This document shows positions 1 to 18,255 of a stretch of 64,000 nucleotides of DNA, in pieces (position 1 is the first letter of the stretch; every line of letters starts with the position of its first letter). A program made the translations under genes and the position numbers. Source of the DNA: Tribonema minus (lineage: Eukaryota > Sar > Xanthophyceae > Tribonematales > Tribonemataceae); the NCBI GenBank assembly GCA_017506865.1, contig JAFCMP010000075.1:186001-250000 (forward strand), in the 5' to 3' direction. A model generated the notes under the pieces. It worked only from the letters and a program-made list of their open reading frames with translations. It did not search any database and had not been told where the DNA came from.

Positions 1-166
1 TCTCCACTCAGTGGGGAATGAGTCACACAATAAAATAAGCGTAGCAAAAACCCTTGTTAAAAAAATGGACTTGGGATGCTAAAGGTGCTGCGAGACAGGA
101 ATCATCAGTGCGGCTTATCCATCGCAGCAAGATGACGCAGTGCACGCACTCTGAGCCATGGCTCAC

Positions 167-271
167 CAAATCTGGCTTGAATATATTGTGGACCAATGAA
201 GCGCCCGCCAGCATAGAGGCCATGGAAGCACCAAAGAGGACGGCATACTCGGCGAATGTTGTCGTACGCAT
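167..271 (-). CDS. Brawnin/UQCC6-like microprotein, first exon (partial)
   Basis: A 35-codon exon starts at ATG 271 and ends at a GT donor after base 167 (phase 0). The peptide has a short polar start, then a hydrophobic Ala/Met/Leu stretch, then LAGASLVHNIFKPDL. This layout of a small membrane helix with a [AG]-x-x-VH-x-[YF]-x-PDL end is what is known for Brawnin (UQCC6), a mitochondrial inner-membrane microprotein needed for respiratory complex III assembly. A possible acceptor (gtgcag) lies four bases before the ATG, suggesting a 5'UTR intron. I could not find the next exon: the first acceptor downstream leads to a stop after two codons, so the rest probably lies left of the window. The identity rests on a short motif and is moderate. 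Confidence 0.45.
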
Positions 272-543
272 GATTCTGCACGCACCACAAGAAACACATG
301 ATGAGAAATGACGCAGTGCCGCGCATGTCGACATTACGAGGATACCTGGAAGCGACAACACGCAGGTGCATGTCATTCTGCAACACCAAGAGGGCTCCTT
401 GATTGCTTCACTCTTGCTTCACAAGAGTGTTATCACTCCGTCTGAATGAACAACAGTTACAGGACATCGTCTGGATCCAAAACGAGTGTCGTGACAATCA
501 CCTGCACTGAATTCAGCTGTTGGCTTGCAAGCCGAAGCCAACC

Positions 544-592
<49 letters not shown>

Positions 593-677
593 TTTACACA
601 GTTCACCTTGATTTTGAAGTTGACGTTGAAGTAAAGAGTTGAGCTTCGGATTCGCTGCTAAACGTGCGCGTTCGTGC
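272..677. promoter_or_regulatory. Divergent upstream region, UQCC6-like / NUDT17-like
   Basis: This 406-bp gap separates two genes transcribed outward (minus from 271, plus from 678), so it probably holds both promoters. It contains the CT microsatellite at 547-589 and a TTGAAG-type hexamer cluster near 614-632. No TATA box or other named element is evident. Confidence 0.35.
547..589. repeat. (CT)n microsatellite
   Basis: An uninterrupted CT dinucleotide tract of about 21 units lies about 90 bp upstream of the Nudix gene start. Its GA-repeat complement creates long spurious Arg-Glu reading frames on the other strand, which should be ignored. Confidence 0.95.
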
Positions 678-2034
678 ATGGGAGTAATGGCCGCACTTGC
701 AATCACTCTGTCACGGGTCCTCGTCAAGCCTGCAGGGCTCGCAGCAGCCGAATCAGCGCTGTTCGGGGCTTGCCTGGTGAGGGCACTCACGAGGGAGCTG
801 GTGCCGCCTTCGGTGGTACATTGCATCGTGGACGAGCTCCCCGCTCCGGGTGGCGTGCAGCTCAGCTACGCGCCAGAGTTGGATAACGCGACGCACCACT
901 GCCCTTTGGGCCACGCTGCCGGCGCTGGAGGCCATCCGTGCCCCTCCGATGTTGCCGAGGGCGCGGTGTTTGTACATGCAACAATGAAGCTGGCGGTGTG
1001 CGCCATCCTGGAGGATGTGGCCGGTAACGTGCTCCTCACGCAGAGGCCCTCTCACATGAGGCTCTTTCCAGGCAAGCGGTTGATGATGCCAGCGCGATAC
1101 CTTCATGTTAAAGCTTATCACGGTAGTCCTTAACTACAAGCAGCCTTTCAGAATCTGGGCTCTCGAATTTGTTCTCGAATTGCCCTCAAGCTTACCTCGC
1201 CGCAGTTCAGAATAGCTCACTTCACAAGCGAGATTACGCGCGACATGTCTGTGGGATGCTACAACGAGCTGTGAGGACGCAGCTATGCCGCCAGCTTTGT
1301 GCGATTGTTGTGCAGCCCTCAGGCACAATCATCCTCACATAACTGGCGCACCATTGTCAACACTCTGATACGCATCTGCCGCAAAGCCTGCCTCGCCATC
1401 TTGTCAAACTGCTGCATTGACCGGCAGTGCAGGCGCCTGGGTGCTGCCTGGCGGCGGGGTGGACCACGGCGAGAGCTTGGCAACGGCGGCGGCGAGGGAG
1501 CTCTACGAAGAAGTCGGGCTCACTCTCACAGCCGATGAGATCTGCCACTCCCGCATCATAGCCCTGTGGGAAAGCTGCTACCCGGTGTCCACCGTCGAGG
1601 GTCCGCTGCGAGGCCACCACCTGGTGGTGTACATGCGGTTCAAGCTGGCACTGCCCTGCGCTCAGTACACGCTTTTGCTGCAGCCAGAGGAAGTGAGCCG
1701 CTGCGCCTGGCTCTCGCCGCAGGAGCTGGCGCAGGTCCTGGCGTCGTATGCCCATGACAAGCGCGATGCAGTGGCACAGGCAGACGCTGGCACAAGAGCT
1801 CCTTCAGAGCCAGTGCACAGCAGTACGAGCAGTTGTAGCGGTGAGGCTGGTGGTGCAGATGGCGGTGGCGACGACGGTGCAGGGCAAAACGGTGATTTAG
1901 GGGCTACGTTGGCAGATGCGCGCACTGCAGTGTTGCAGTCTATGAAGGGCATATATGGGAAGCAGGGGCGTAGACTGGGGATTGCAGAAGGTCATTTCTT
2001 TGCCTTATCACAGCTCACTGATCATCACAATTAA
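678..2034 (+). CDS. NUDT17-like Nudix hydrolase
   Basis: There are two exons, 678-1071 and 1433-2034, giving 331 residues. Nudix enzymes hydrolyse nucleoside diphosphates linked to another moiety; the substrate here is unknown. The Nudix box is complete at residues about 139-161: GGVDHGE, seven residues, then RELYEEVGL, fitting G-x5-E-x7-REUxEExGU. Just before it, LLTQRPSHMRLFPG-AWVLPGG resembles NUDT17, as does the Cys/His-containing N-terminal half (HHCPLGH, GGHPCPSD). The join is exact in phase 1: LFP-G is split as G|GC. The donor is GC (CAG|GCAAGC), not GT, and the acceptor is gtgcag, so this 361-nt intron is GC-AG. The first in-frame ATG is at 678, and a second follows three codons later. 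The C-terminal 60 residues are Gly/Ser-rich and probably disordered. No transit peptide is obvious. Confidence 0.85.
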
Positions 2035-2484
2035 GGTCACTCACTTCAATGACCTACTCGACCTCTGTTGCTTGTTTGTGCTGACGCACAATGAGAGAAA
2101 TGCTGGTCTTCGAATGATAGCATGTGTTTTTTAGCGCAAATCTTACACGTCTACTTCCATGCACGTCAGAGCCCATGTTTATTGCTCATGCATTTGCCTG
2201 CACAGCATCGCATGCGGCACATACTTGCTGCTGTGCGGCCACTGGGGTAAAGGTGGGTCCATCCGATTCTTGCAGAGGGCGTGTGTGTATACATGGTCGG
2301 GGCGAGAAAATACTTTGTATGATGTCGAGCACATTACACTCGGCTTTCTGACCAGCAAGGTCGTCTTTGACCTACTGTTAGGGCTCAGTAGCTCAGGTCA
2401 TGTTGCACTTTTGGTCAAACTTAAACGAGGTTTCATTTGACCGTAGTTCACGCACACAGCCCCAGCCGCGCTGGCTATAGCGCA
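2035..2484. other. Intergenic, Nudix to SGNH gene
   Basis: This is 450 bp between two plus-strand genes. It should contain the Nudix 3'UTR and the upstream region of the next gene. I see no coding signal, RNA gene or repeat. Confidence 0.5.
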
Positions 2485-10326
<7,842 letters not shown>

Positions 10327-12119
10327 TCGCGCTTTGCGCATTTAACCACTGTATGCCGCTGCATACACACGGTGGCAGCGTCATCATTGTACCAGCGCAC
10401 AGTGCACTAGCCTTAACCCGCTATGCGACAGCAGACAGAGCCAGTTGCCAAGTGTCACAGGCATGTGTGCGCGCGTGCTCGGCAATGGTCCAGCAGCTCT
10501 GCGCCAAATGGGGACAACCCGAACGCATCAGGGCGGACGGTCGCAACCACCGTGCATGCGGCGGACGATCGCGAGCGTGCTTGTCTGCACAGCAGCGCGC
10601 TACCGGCTGCGCACACAGAGTCGCGCATTGCGCAGAAGCTCCCAACACTGCAACACGCTCAATAGCGGTGTTGGTGTCGGAACCTCGGACCAGATGGTGA
10701 GCACGGTGTGCAACTTCAACTTCAAGGACTGGACTGGTCTTGTCGAGGTTTGTCTGGCATCTGTCTTGCACATGACACCACATCGGCGTAGCGGGCTCAC
10801 GTTAAGATTGTTACGTGTGTGTCTCCTCTTCCCCACCACATGGCTACGCGCTGTCATCGAGCAGATGCAAATGCCCTTTGAGAGTCCTATTGCAGTGGCT
10901 ACCTTGATGTGCTTGACAATAGAAACACGTTTTTGAATTCACTTGTGTGCTCGCTGTACACCCCCCGCGGTGCCTTTGTAAACGCCTGCTGTTGATTGCC
11001 ATTCAGCAAGGTTATTGGCGCACTGCTGGCTCTGTGACAAGTCATTACTGTTCGGAGATCTATGTACAGGTTCCATGTTGCACATCGCTCTGCAGCACGT
11101 AATGGGTACCCCAAGCATTCCACAGGGCGCGCCAATGTTGATCTCTGTAGAAAATGCCATGACAGAGTCCGCCACTGACACAACAGACATGGCGTGTGCC
11201 GCACACAGGGCGCGCCAATGTTGACCTCTGTAGGAAATGCGATGAGAGTCCGCCACTGACACGACAGTAATGGCATGTGCCGCACTTTGCAGCATCATGA
11301 GATTGATTGGGCAGCTGTGAATGCTTCGTTGCCCACGCTTTAAACCCAGGGCAGAGAGCGCTCATGCCTGGTATACCAGTTGAGGGCAGATTTCCCACCG
11401 AAAGTACAGCTTCACCTTGTAATCCAACCTGCTCCTGTGTACCTTGTTTTCAGAGTTTTTGTCTTGCATGCTTTTCCTGATTATGAAGTTCTGCTCTCGA
11501 GACTCAAGATGCGGAGGGCTTTTGAAAGCTGTTCCTGTGGCACTGCGGCATTTCATGTGCTTCTGAGTAGACCAGCTGTGCTCGATCAGATCACGACTGC
11601 TGCCCCCTCGGAGCGCGCGACTCACTCTGACTATGAGATAACACGCAACTGGCCGTCTCAATTGCGCCTGCCCCTACAATGCGCGTCACTCACAACACTA
11701 TCGACAAGCTTACACCGCAAGCACTGCGGCGCTGACTCAAGTCCACGCCTCATATACTTCTTGCTGCTGGGAGTGCCCAAGCACATTACCTGCAGCCTGG
11801 ACGCTGTGCTCGCCATAATAAGCGCGACGCTCTCGCGAGGAAAAGAGCTGCGAGGATGCTTTGCTGGCAGTTACTGAGGGTAACGGCTTTCTCCAAGAAG
11901 AAGTTCAAGAGTGCAATGACAATGACGTGAGTTGCGCGAGCTGATTGTGCCGCAAGGCCAAGGGTTGCAGCCCTTGCCCTCTAGAGGACACGAGACCAGC
12001 AGCTACAATGGTTGGTTTCATAAGTGAGCGCAGGCCACAGCAGTGCATCATCACACATTCTCTTCACTCACTCCCCCTTCAGTCCAAGGCTTCTGTGCAG
12101 TTCCTGTTCCGGCACCACC
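10327..12119. other. Intergenic, SGNH gene to Cys-rich gene
   Basis: This 1.8-kb stretch has several open frames, the longest 165 codons at 11380-11877, but none shows a recognisable family, exon-like GC content or splice support. It holds one 83-bp tandem duplication (11121-11286) and a CTTCAA-type hexamer near 10711. Confidence 0.45.
11121..11286. repeat. Tandem duplication, two units of about 83 bp
   Basis: The segment starting cacagggcgcgccaatgttg at 11121 recurs at 11204 with a few substitutions and a small indel, and runs to about 11286. Each copy includes a palindromic GGCGCGCC. It has no link to a coding exon. Confidence 0.85.
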
Positions 12120-15100
12120 ATGGTTCACGCAGGGGCACACATCCTCCTAGCAGGTGAGTCCAATACAGCGCAGCCTTTTTGACTGCTGCAAATGACAAGT
12201 CGCGTGTTCCTGGATCTTGATCTTTGTTCGTCGCGCTCGATTCAGCGAGCCGGTTGACACGAAGCCGCATGCTCCGCAGACACTCGCAGAACATTAGAGG
12301 CAATTACGGCACGCATCGTCGTCTCGCGTCAACTTTCCCTTCGTCAAGCTCTCGCGAGTGCGCACTCTTCGCTCGCTTCTCTTGCAGTGCATTGCCTGTG
12401 ACCTCATCGCACTTGAGCATGTTTCCAAGCATTTGTCGCCGTCCTGCTGTTTCGGCAACGGTCGCCTGCCTAATGTACGTCAACGACACTGCACTCCCAT
12501 TAGTTGTAGTCACTACTCACTCAGAGCCCAACATTCTCGCTAGGTCGCGATGCTGTGGGACACGACGACTTAATTGGCAATCTCACTCACCCACCAATGT
12601 CCCATGGTGCCTCCTTCTCTCTGTGCAGGGCTGATACTGTCGAGTGCCTCCGCCGGGGGCTACCTGAAGGGGGGCGGCTCCTACCCAGCCCCCGCCCCCA
12701 CCGGCGGCTCCTACCCAGCCCCCACCCCCACTGCCCCCCCTACTGCCAAGGGAACCGTCTACGTCCAGCCTTCTGGCGGGTCATATGTGGGCGATTGCAA
12801 GCTAGGCTGCCCAACTGCATCTGACATTGACAAGTTCAAGAAGGACTGCATCAAGGTGTCCTGCTCCGCGTACGCTGGCCGCGGAACGGTGTCGGTTTCA
12901 AACACCGGAGCGTGCACCGGCTACGCCAGCAGCTACAGCTTCATTGCGCTCACCTACACCGACTCGTACGGAAAGGACCAGGCGATGAAGATCGAGTGAG
13001 TGTCGCTGTTTGCTGCAATGTGTTGATTTTCGCTCTCATGTGCGGCACTCGTGGTCAAAAGCTGCGCATACATGTCCATGTCGGCATGACCAATATTATG
13101 CATACTTATCCAGCATCACTGCCTTCTTCTTGAGCACCGGTTACCGCCATCATGAGCAGCCACACTGCAGATGGACTCATTTGAGCACTGTTTACCAATT
13201 CTTTGTTGGTGCAATGTCTTGACTCGTCAGCAACGCTCGGCGGTAAAGACACGGCGCAGCCACATCCTCCATACACCACAATCTTTTCACTCCTTGCCGT
13301 TGCCGTCGCTACTCACAGGGCTGGCAAGTACAACGCCGACATCCCCGGGGGGCTCAAGTGCGGGTCCAACGTACACGTCTACTCCCACGATGGCGCCAAG
13401 TGCAGCCTCTACTCCAATCTGCTGAGCCTTAACCTAGGCACCTGCACGTCCCTCTTCAACGATTACCAGAAGCTCAGGTAAGCTTCAGTGAGATGCCTTT
13501 GTTCTGTAGCACAGTGGCCGCAGTCGTCAGGCATGTTTGCTTTGGTGTTGCAGGTGATCGGGTGCACTGAGTTTTGTCCAACACAAAGGGGGGTGTATTG
13601 GAGCTAGACAAGTCGTCACCCAAGGTGTACATGTGCTAGTGTTCTACAATCATGAGCTCACCGGTGCAACCTTGCACAGGGTGCACATGACGTCAAACAC
13701 TCTTCGCCTTGAACACGGGTTGAGGTGCATGTATCATGCAAGGGCTTGGTAGATGTGCTGCTCAGATGGTGCTGCCATGGGCAGGTAATGCTGTCCACCA
13801 CTGAGCAGTGCCACAGTACTCCGCAGCACTTCTCCATTCAGCTGTGACGCTGCTGCTGCTGAGCGCTCCTGCCATTGAGCGCTGCTGTAGCTCACTTCGC
13901 CCCTTTCTTTTCTAACCATTGCATCACAGGGGCTGCGACTGGGGCAACATTGCCGTCGACTGCGCGGCCGCCGACCAGATGGCCTCGCAGTACGTCAAGT
14001 GCCCCGGCATGTCTGGCGCGTGCGTGCAGACCGGCGGCGGCTACAAGAACTGCGCGTGCCAGCCTCCGGTCTACTACGGCCCGTCCAAGGTCTGTCTGGC
14101 TGCTACGGCTGAGCCGTGCTCTGCTGACACATACTGCCCAGGGTCGTCTGCAACGTGCGGCGGGCCGTCGTTCAAGCCCAAGGACACGCTCTGCAACGCC
14201 AAGAGCACGTATGCAGGCAACGAGTGCGATGCGGTGAGTCACGAGTGAAGTGTCGTGTCAACTTCAAGAATCGTGCAGGGCTCTGCGCATCTGCATTCCG
14301 GCTGTACACGAGTCTGTGTTGCTGAATGGCATGCAGCAGAGTTCATGAACAGATGTCCAACATGCACGGGGCCATAAACAGAGATGCGCTGGAGTTGCAG
14401 CAATAGTACACAGGCTTGGCACCAGCCCTACTTCAAGCCTGGTGCTATTGTGTAAATACTGCATTAAGCTGAGCTGAATATGTACGTACAATCACAGTAT
14501 GCACCGCAGCATGCTCGGTACATGCACTTCCATGCTGGGAATGCTCAACGATGGAGTCAACCACACCCTGCGTGTGCTGAAACCTTCTTTGTCTGCCGTG
14601 GCTGACCTGTTTGTAACCGCTTTCGTAACTGCCACGCCAGGACGACTACTGCGATGGCTCCTCTGCCAGCTGCAATGACCAGGTGGCTGCCGCCAACACC
14701 GTCTGCAAGTCCAAGGGTGCTGAGCTCTGTGACGCGGTGAGTGCGTGTATTTCCGTGAATGTAACCATAATACCTACTCTTAGCTCATGGTGACTGTGTG
14801 AAGCTGTTATGTGTGGCAGCTGATGCTCTCATCTCATTCTTGCTCCAGCTACTGTGCTCAAGGCACTTGAGCATCTGAGTTGTATGTTGAGCGGTGTTGA
14901 CAGCAAGCGACAACTTGGCTGTTGTGCCCTGCATGTGCTTGCTCTTCCCCTGCTCGTGAGCCGGGAAGCCCGGCTTGTTCAAATGGGCCAGTAGTCCAAT
15001 CTGCACACACATCTCTGCAGCTACCCACTATCCTTTCAGATGTCGAAGCTACTCCTAGACTACACTGTGTCATGCAACACTCGCCATTTGTTGTGCTTAT

Positions 15101-16757
15101 TTCATTGATTGCGCTCAGTACGGTCAACGCTCGTCACCAAGTAACCTGTGGATCCTCAGGTGATGCTCACATCATTTGCGCAGACCTGGTGGGCGGCACG
15201 CAGCCAGCTGCTAGGGTTAGGGTTAGGGCTAGGCCTTAGGCCGACTGTCTAGAACCACCGGCCCTCAACCTTGCCTCAGCTAATTTGTGTTGCCTTGAAG
15301 CAGCATCTGTCCTGCATTCCCTATGTTCTCGCTGGCATGGACATAACGCAGGATGACATGTGTGACGGCTCTAGCAAGATATGCAAGGATGTGGTGCAGC
15401 CCAACACGTACAAGTGCAGGGCCTCTGACCCCTACAAGCAGTGCGACCAGGACGACTACTGCAGCGGTATGTGCTATACAATCGCATTACTCGCACAATG
15501 GTGCTTAAATGGGGCGTGTGTAGGGCACCTGAAGGGTGCTTGTTGAAGCAACTGCTGTCAATGCACATTCAGACACTCTGTCACATGTCTGGCAGCAAGC
15601 TGGGCATCATCTTTCATGTTTGCCCCGCCAGCAGGGATTTGGCGAAAATAACATGCTTGCACAGACATGGGCACATTGTCATGTGTGCACAGATCCGATT
15701 TTCCTTTGCGCATACAATCAGCTCTAGGCACGCACAAGCCATAGTTGAAGGAAAAGCTCTGATGTGCCTAAATTGAAGCTTCTGTCATTGTGTGGTACCA
15801 GCATCGTGTTGCACGAGCGGTTCCTTCACAGCGTTACACATGTGAGTGGTGTGGAGCGCATTGACTGACTACAGTACTGCCACAGAAGGAGTACAGCGCA
15901 ACATGATATGGGACCGACGTGCCGACAGGCATGTATGCTGACTGTCGTATACACCAGAGCCTGTTTAAGTGTGCGCATGAAGAGGTGTCGTCGAATGAGA
16001 GGCGACCTGAGCATTAAGACTGAGCATCAATGTGCATACATATACACAAGTGCTCACATGCTCACATGCTCACAGGCACTGACCACATCCTGCTCGGCCA
16101 CTCTCACTGCTCTTTCAGGCAACGATGGCGACAAGACCTGCGCGAATGCCGTCTTGCCCGCTAACACGCCCTGCCGCCCTCCCAACGGCCCGTGCGACAA
16201 GGACGATGTCTGCGACGGCACCACAGGTCCGCTTCAACTTCAACTTGAAGTTGCCATGCTCGTGCACACCACGTGCAACACCACTTGCAGCGTCGGTGCC
16301 CTGTGCCTAACCAACATGACCGCAGTGACACTGTCCGGTCTGTCAGTGTGTATACATATGCATGTTGAAGTAGAATTGTCCGCATCTGCTATCCGCACCA
16401 GCCTCAACCTGCGGTAGTACCCCCTTCACCCCTCACGCACACCCAACAACATCATTATCATTGCACACCTAATGTGCCATATGTCAGAATGGCGCCATTA
16501 CTCCCAACTTACCCCATGACTGTGCCGCCGCCAACTCCGCAGACACCTGCGTGGACAAGGTGCACGGCCCCAAGTACGTGTGCGCGTGCCCCACCTGTGA
16601 CTACGGCACACCCTCCACGTGCAACGGCGGCAAGGACTGCCCCCCCAACAACAGCTGCGACGCCCCCCCCCCCGCCTGCTACACGGGCCTCATGCCCAAC
16701 GCCGCTGCGGAGGAGGATGACGTCATCATGCAGCCTCAGGCTGTTGCCACCTATTAG
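12120..16757 (+). CDS. Secreted cysteine-rich repeat protein with Pro-rich N-terminus
   Basis: Eight exons give 465 residues: 12120-12153, 12629-12995, 13319-13477, 13930-14233, 14641-14736, 15352-15466, 16119-16226 and 16543-16757. A signal peptide ending near SSASAGG spans the first intron. Next come two GGSYPAP-type Pro-rich repeats, a domain with paired Cys, and then five tandem Cys modules. Four of these begin DDxC[DS]G, then have a Cys 4-7 residues on, then another about 10 residues later (DDYCDGSSASC, DDMCDGSSKIC, DDYCSGNDGDKTC, DDVCDGTTDTC). The exon joins fall just before the DD, or after CSG or CDGTT, so exons and modules largely coincide. The pattern recalls disintegrin-like Cys-rich repeats, but no protease domain is present. 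A surface, wall or matrix role is inferred. The last acceptor is set at 16543 because only that site keeps the frame and the Cys spacing. Confidence 0.72.
15212..15233. repeat. Interstitial telomere-like TTAGGG repeats
   Basis: Tandem TAGGGT/TTAGGG units with one variant (TAGGGC) lie inside intron 5 of the Cys-rich gene. The orientation is opposite to the cluster at 6208-6253. Confidence 0.75.
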
Positions 16758-18255
16758 ACTCACAGCGCCCGCCGCATGTTAGATGGACCACATGCCTTGC
16801 ACGATGGGAGACCGGGGAAGTTCAACTTGAAGATGTGGTTTGATGTTGCAAGATCATTTCGTGCGTTGTCGTGGAGTGTACTCGTTGGATGAAAGTTCTG
16901 TGCCGTACATGACGCAACACAATCTGTGGAACAAAAATGCCAAGTAGCGCTGACGAGGTGGCTTCCCCCTCTTGTTTGTTTGCACAAAAGAATAGCGCTG
17001 TAGCAAGCCGTGATGCCTGTTGTTTAGAAGAGTGAAGTGGGCTATACGCTTCACAGCCCCACAATGCGTTCCTGCAAGGCCAGCTGTGGCCGCTGCCACG
17101 CAGTGGCACCGCTGCCACGATGCCCAGGGCGCTCCCCCCTTGAATTCATAAATGGATGCACTTCTGTCCCTGCCAATTGTCCGGCTCGCTGTGATTATTG
17201 TTGTTGTGGCTTGTACGCAAATGACTGCATGCTGTCTGCACACACATTCCTTGCTGCAGGCTCCAGAGTCAGTGCGTGAGCACTGCCACTTTCTGTGCAT
17301 TGAGCACTGCTGCAGGTTCAACAATGCTCTGCTGGCCTGACAGTAGTAGAGCGCGGCTTGCACTGCTCCACTGACACTTGTCTGGTTGAACACGCCCCTT
17401 TTGACAGGTTTTGATGACATGCCATGCCATGCACGGCAGGGGGATACTGCTGCTTCTCTACAATCCCATCTCAAAGACAAGACGGCAGGGGTGTTCAAGC
17501 ATTCTAAGCATGAAAAGCCTGAAGACAGTGCAAGCTCTTGTGCAATACCGCCAACGTGCAAGGTGTGACTGGAGGACACTCTCAACAAATGGGAAAAGGG
17601 TGCATGTTCTGCCTGGAACAACCGCTTGATATTCAACTGCAATGTGATGCCAGGCCCTATGCACCACCTTAAAGATGCTTGCAGCCATGACAGCGATGCA
17701 TGTCTAGAGCAACTTGATTGATGTACGACTATAGATCTGTCAATGCCAAAAGACAGATCTGCTAGCTTTCTGTTCACTCCCAACGACGCAGATGCACCTT
17801 CCTCTTGGCAATAAGTCAGAGCTTTTGGCGCAAGAGCCCAAACACCGGTAGTGCCCTCTGTGAATTAATTCGTTGTTTAATCTCAGTGCAGGGCTGCGCG
17901 CCAGAACTCATCATGCTCATTGCAATGTGTAGACATGGACACGAACGTGAGGTGACATCAGGCGCACAAAAGGCAATATGAGCGGCGGCTTGGCGCGGTC
18001 TGAAAACTGCCCTGTATTCTCGCAGAGGGTATCGGCGGTTGCATGCAGCGCATGACAAACACGGTGGCACCAGCAAACACTGTGGAGACGTGCCAAACTC
18101 GCTCGTACTTAAGATAGGTAGGTATGTATGCACACGGTGCCACGCGTCACTGGCGTGGGTCCTGAGTGAGGCCCACTTCAATAATCTCAACGATCTTCAA
18201 GTTCACACACGCCGCCCCAAGAGGCACACAGCTATGTGTATGTCGGTTCCATAAC
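16758..18255. other. Convergent intergenic region
   Basis: This 1.5-kb region separates the 3' ends of the Cys-rich gene (plus) and the ferredoxin gene (minus). Many short frames exist on both strands, including a 309-codon minus-strand frame (16854-17783), but the composition is non-coding and no family is recognisable. A CTTGAAG hexamer occurs near 16818. Confidence 0.45.

Noticed and set aside
419-826. Arg-Glu repeat protein on the minus strand
   Set aside because: It is a product of the GA/CT microsatellite at 547-589.
11380-11877. 165-codon plus-strand frame
   Set aside because: It has no recognisable domain, no coding-like GC content and no splice partner.
16488-16542. Alternative start of the last exon of the Cys-rich gene at 16488
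   Set aside because: That acceptor breaks the reading frame after CDGTT. The acceptor at 16543 keeps phase 1 and restores the repeated Cys spacing.
16854-17783. 309-codon minus-strand frame
   Set aside because: It is Cys/His/Ser-rich with random composition, lacks a domain, and lies between two convergent gene ends.
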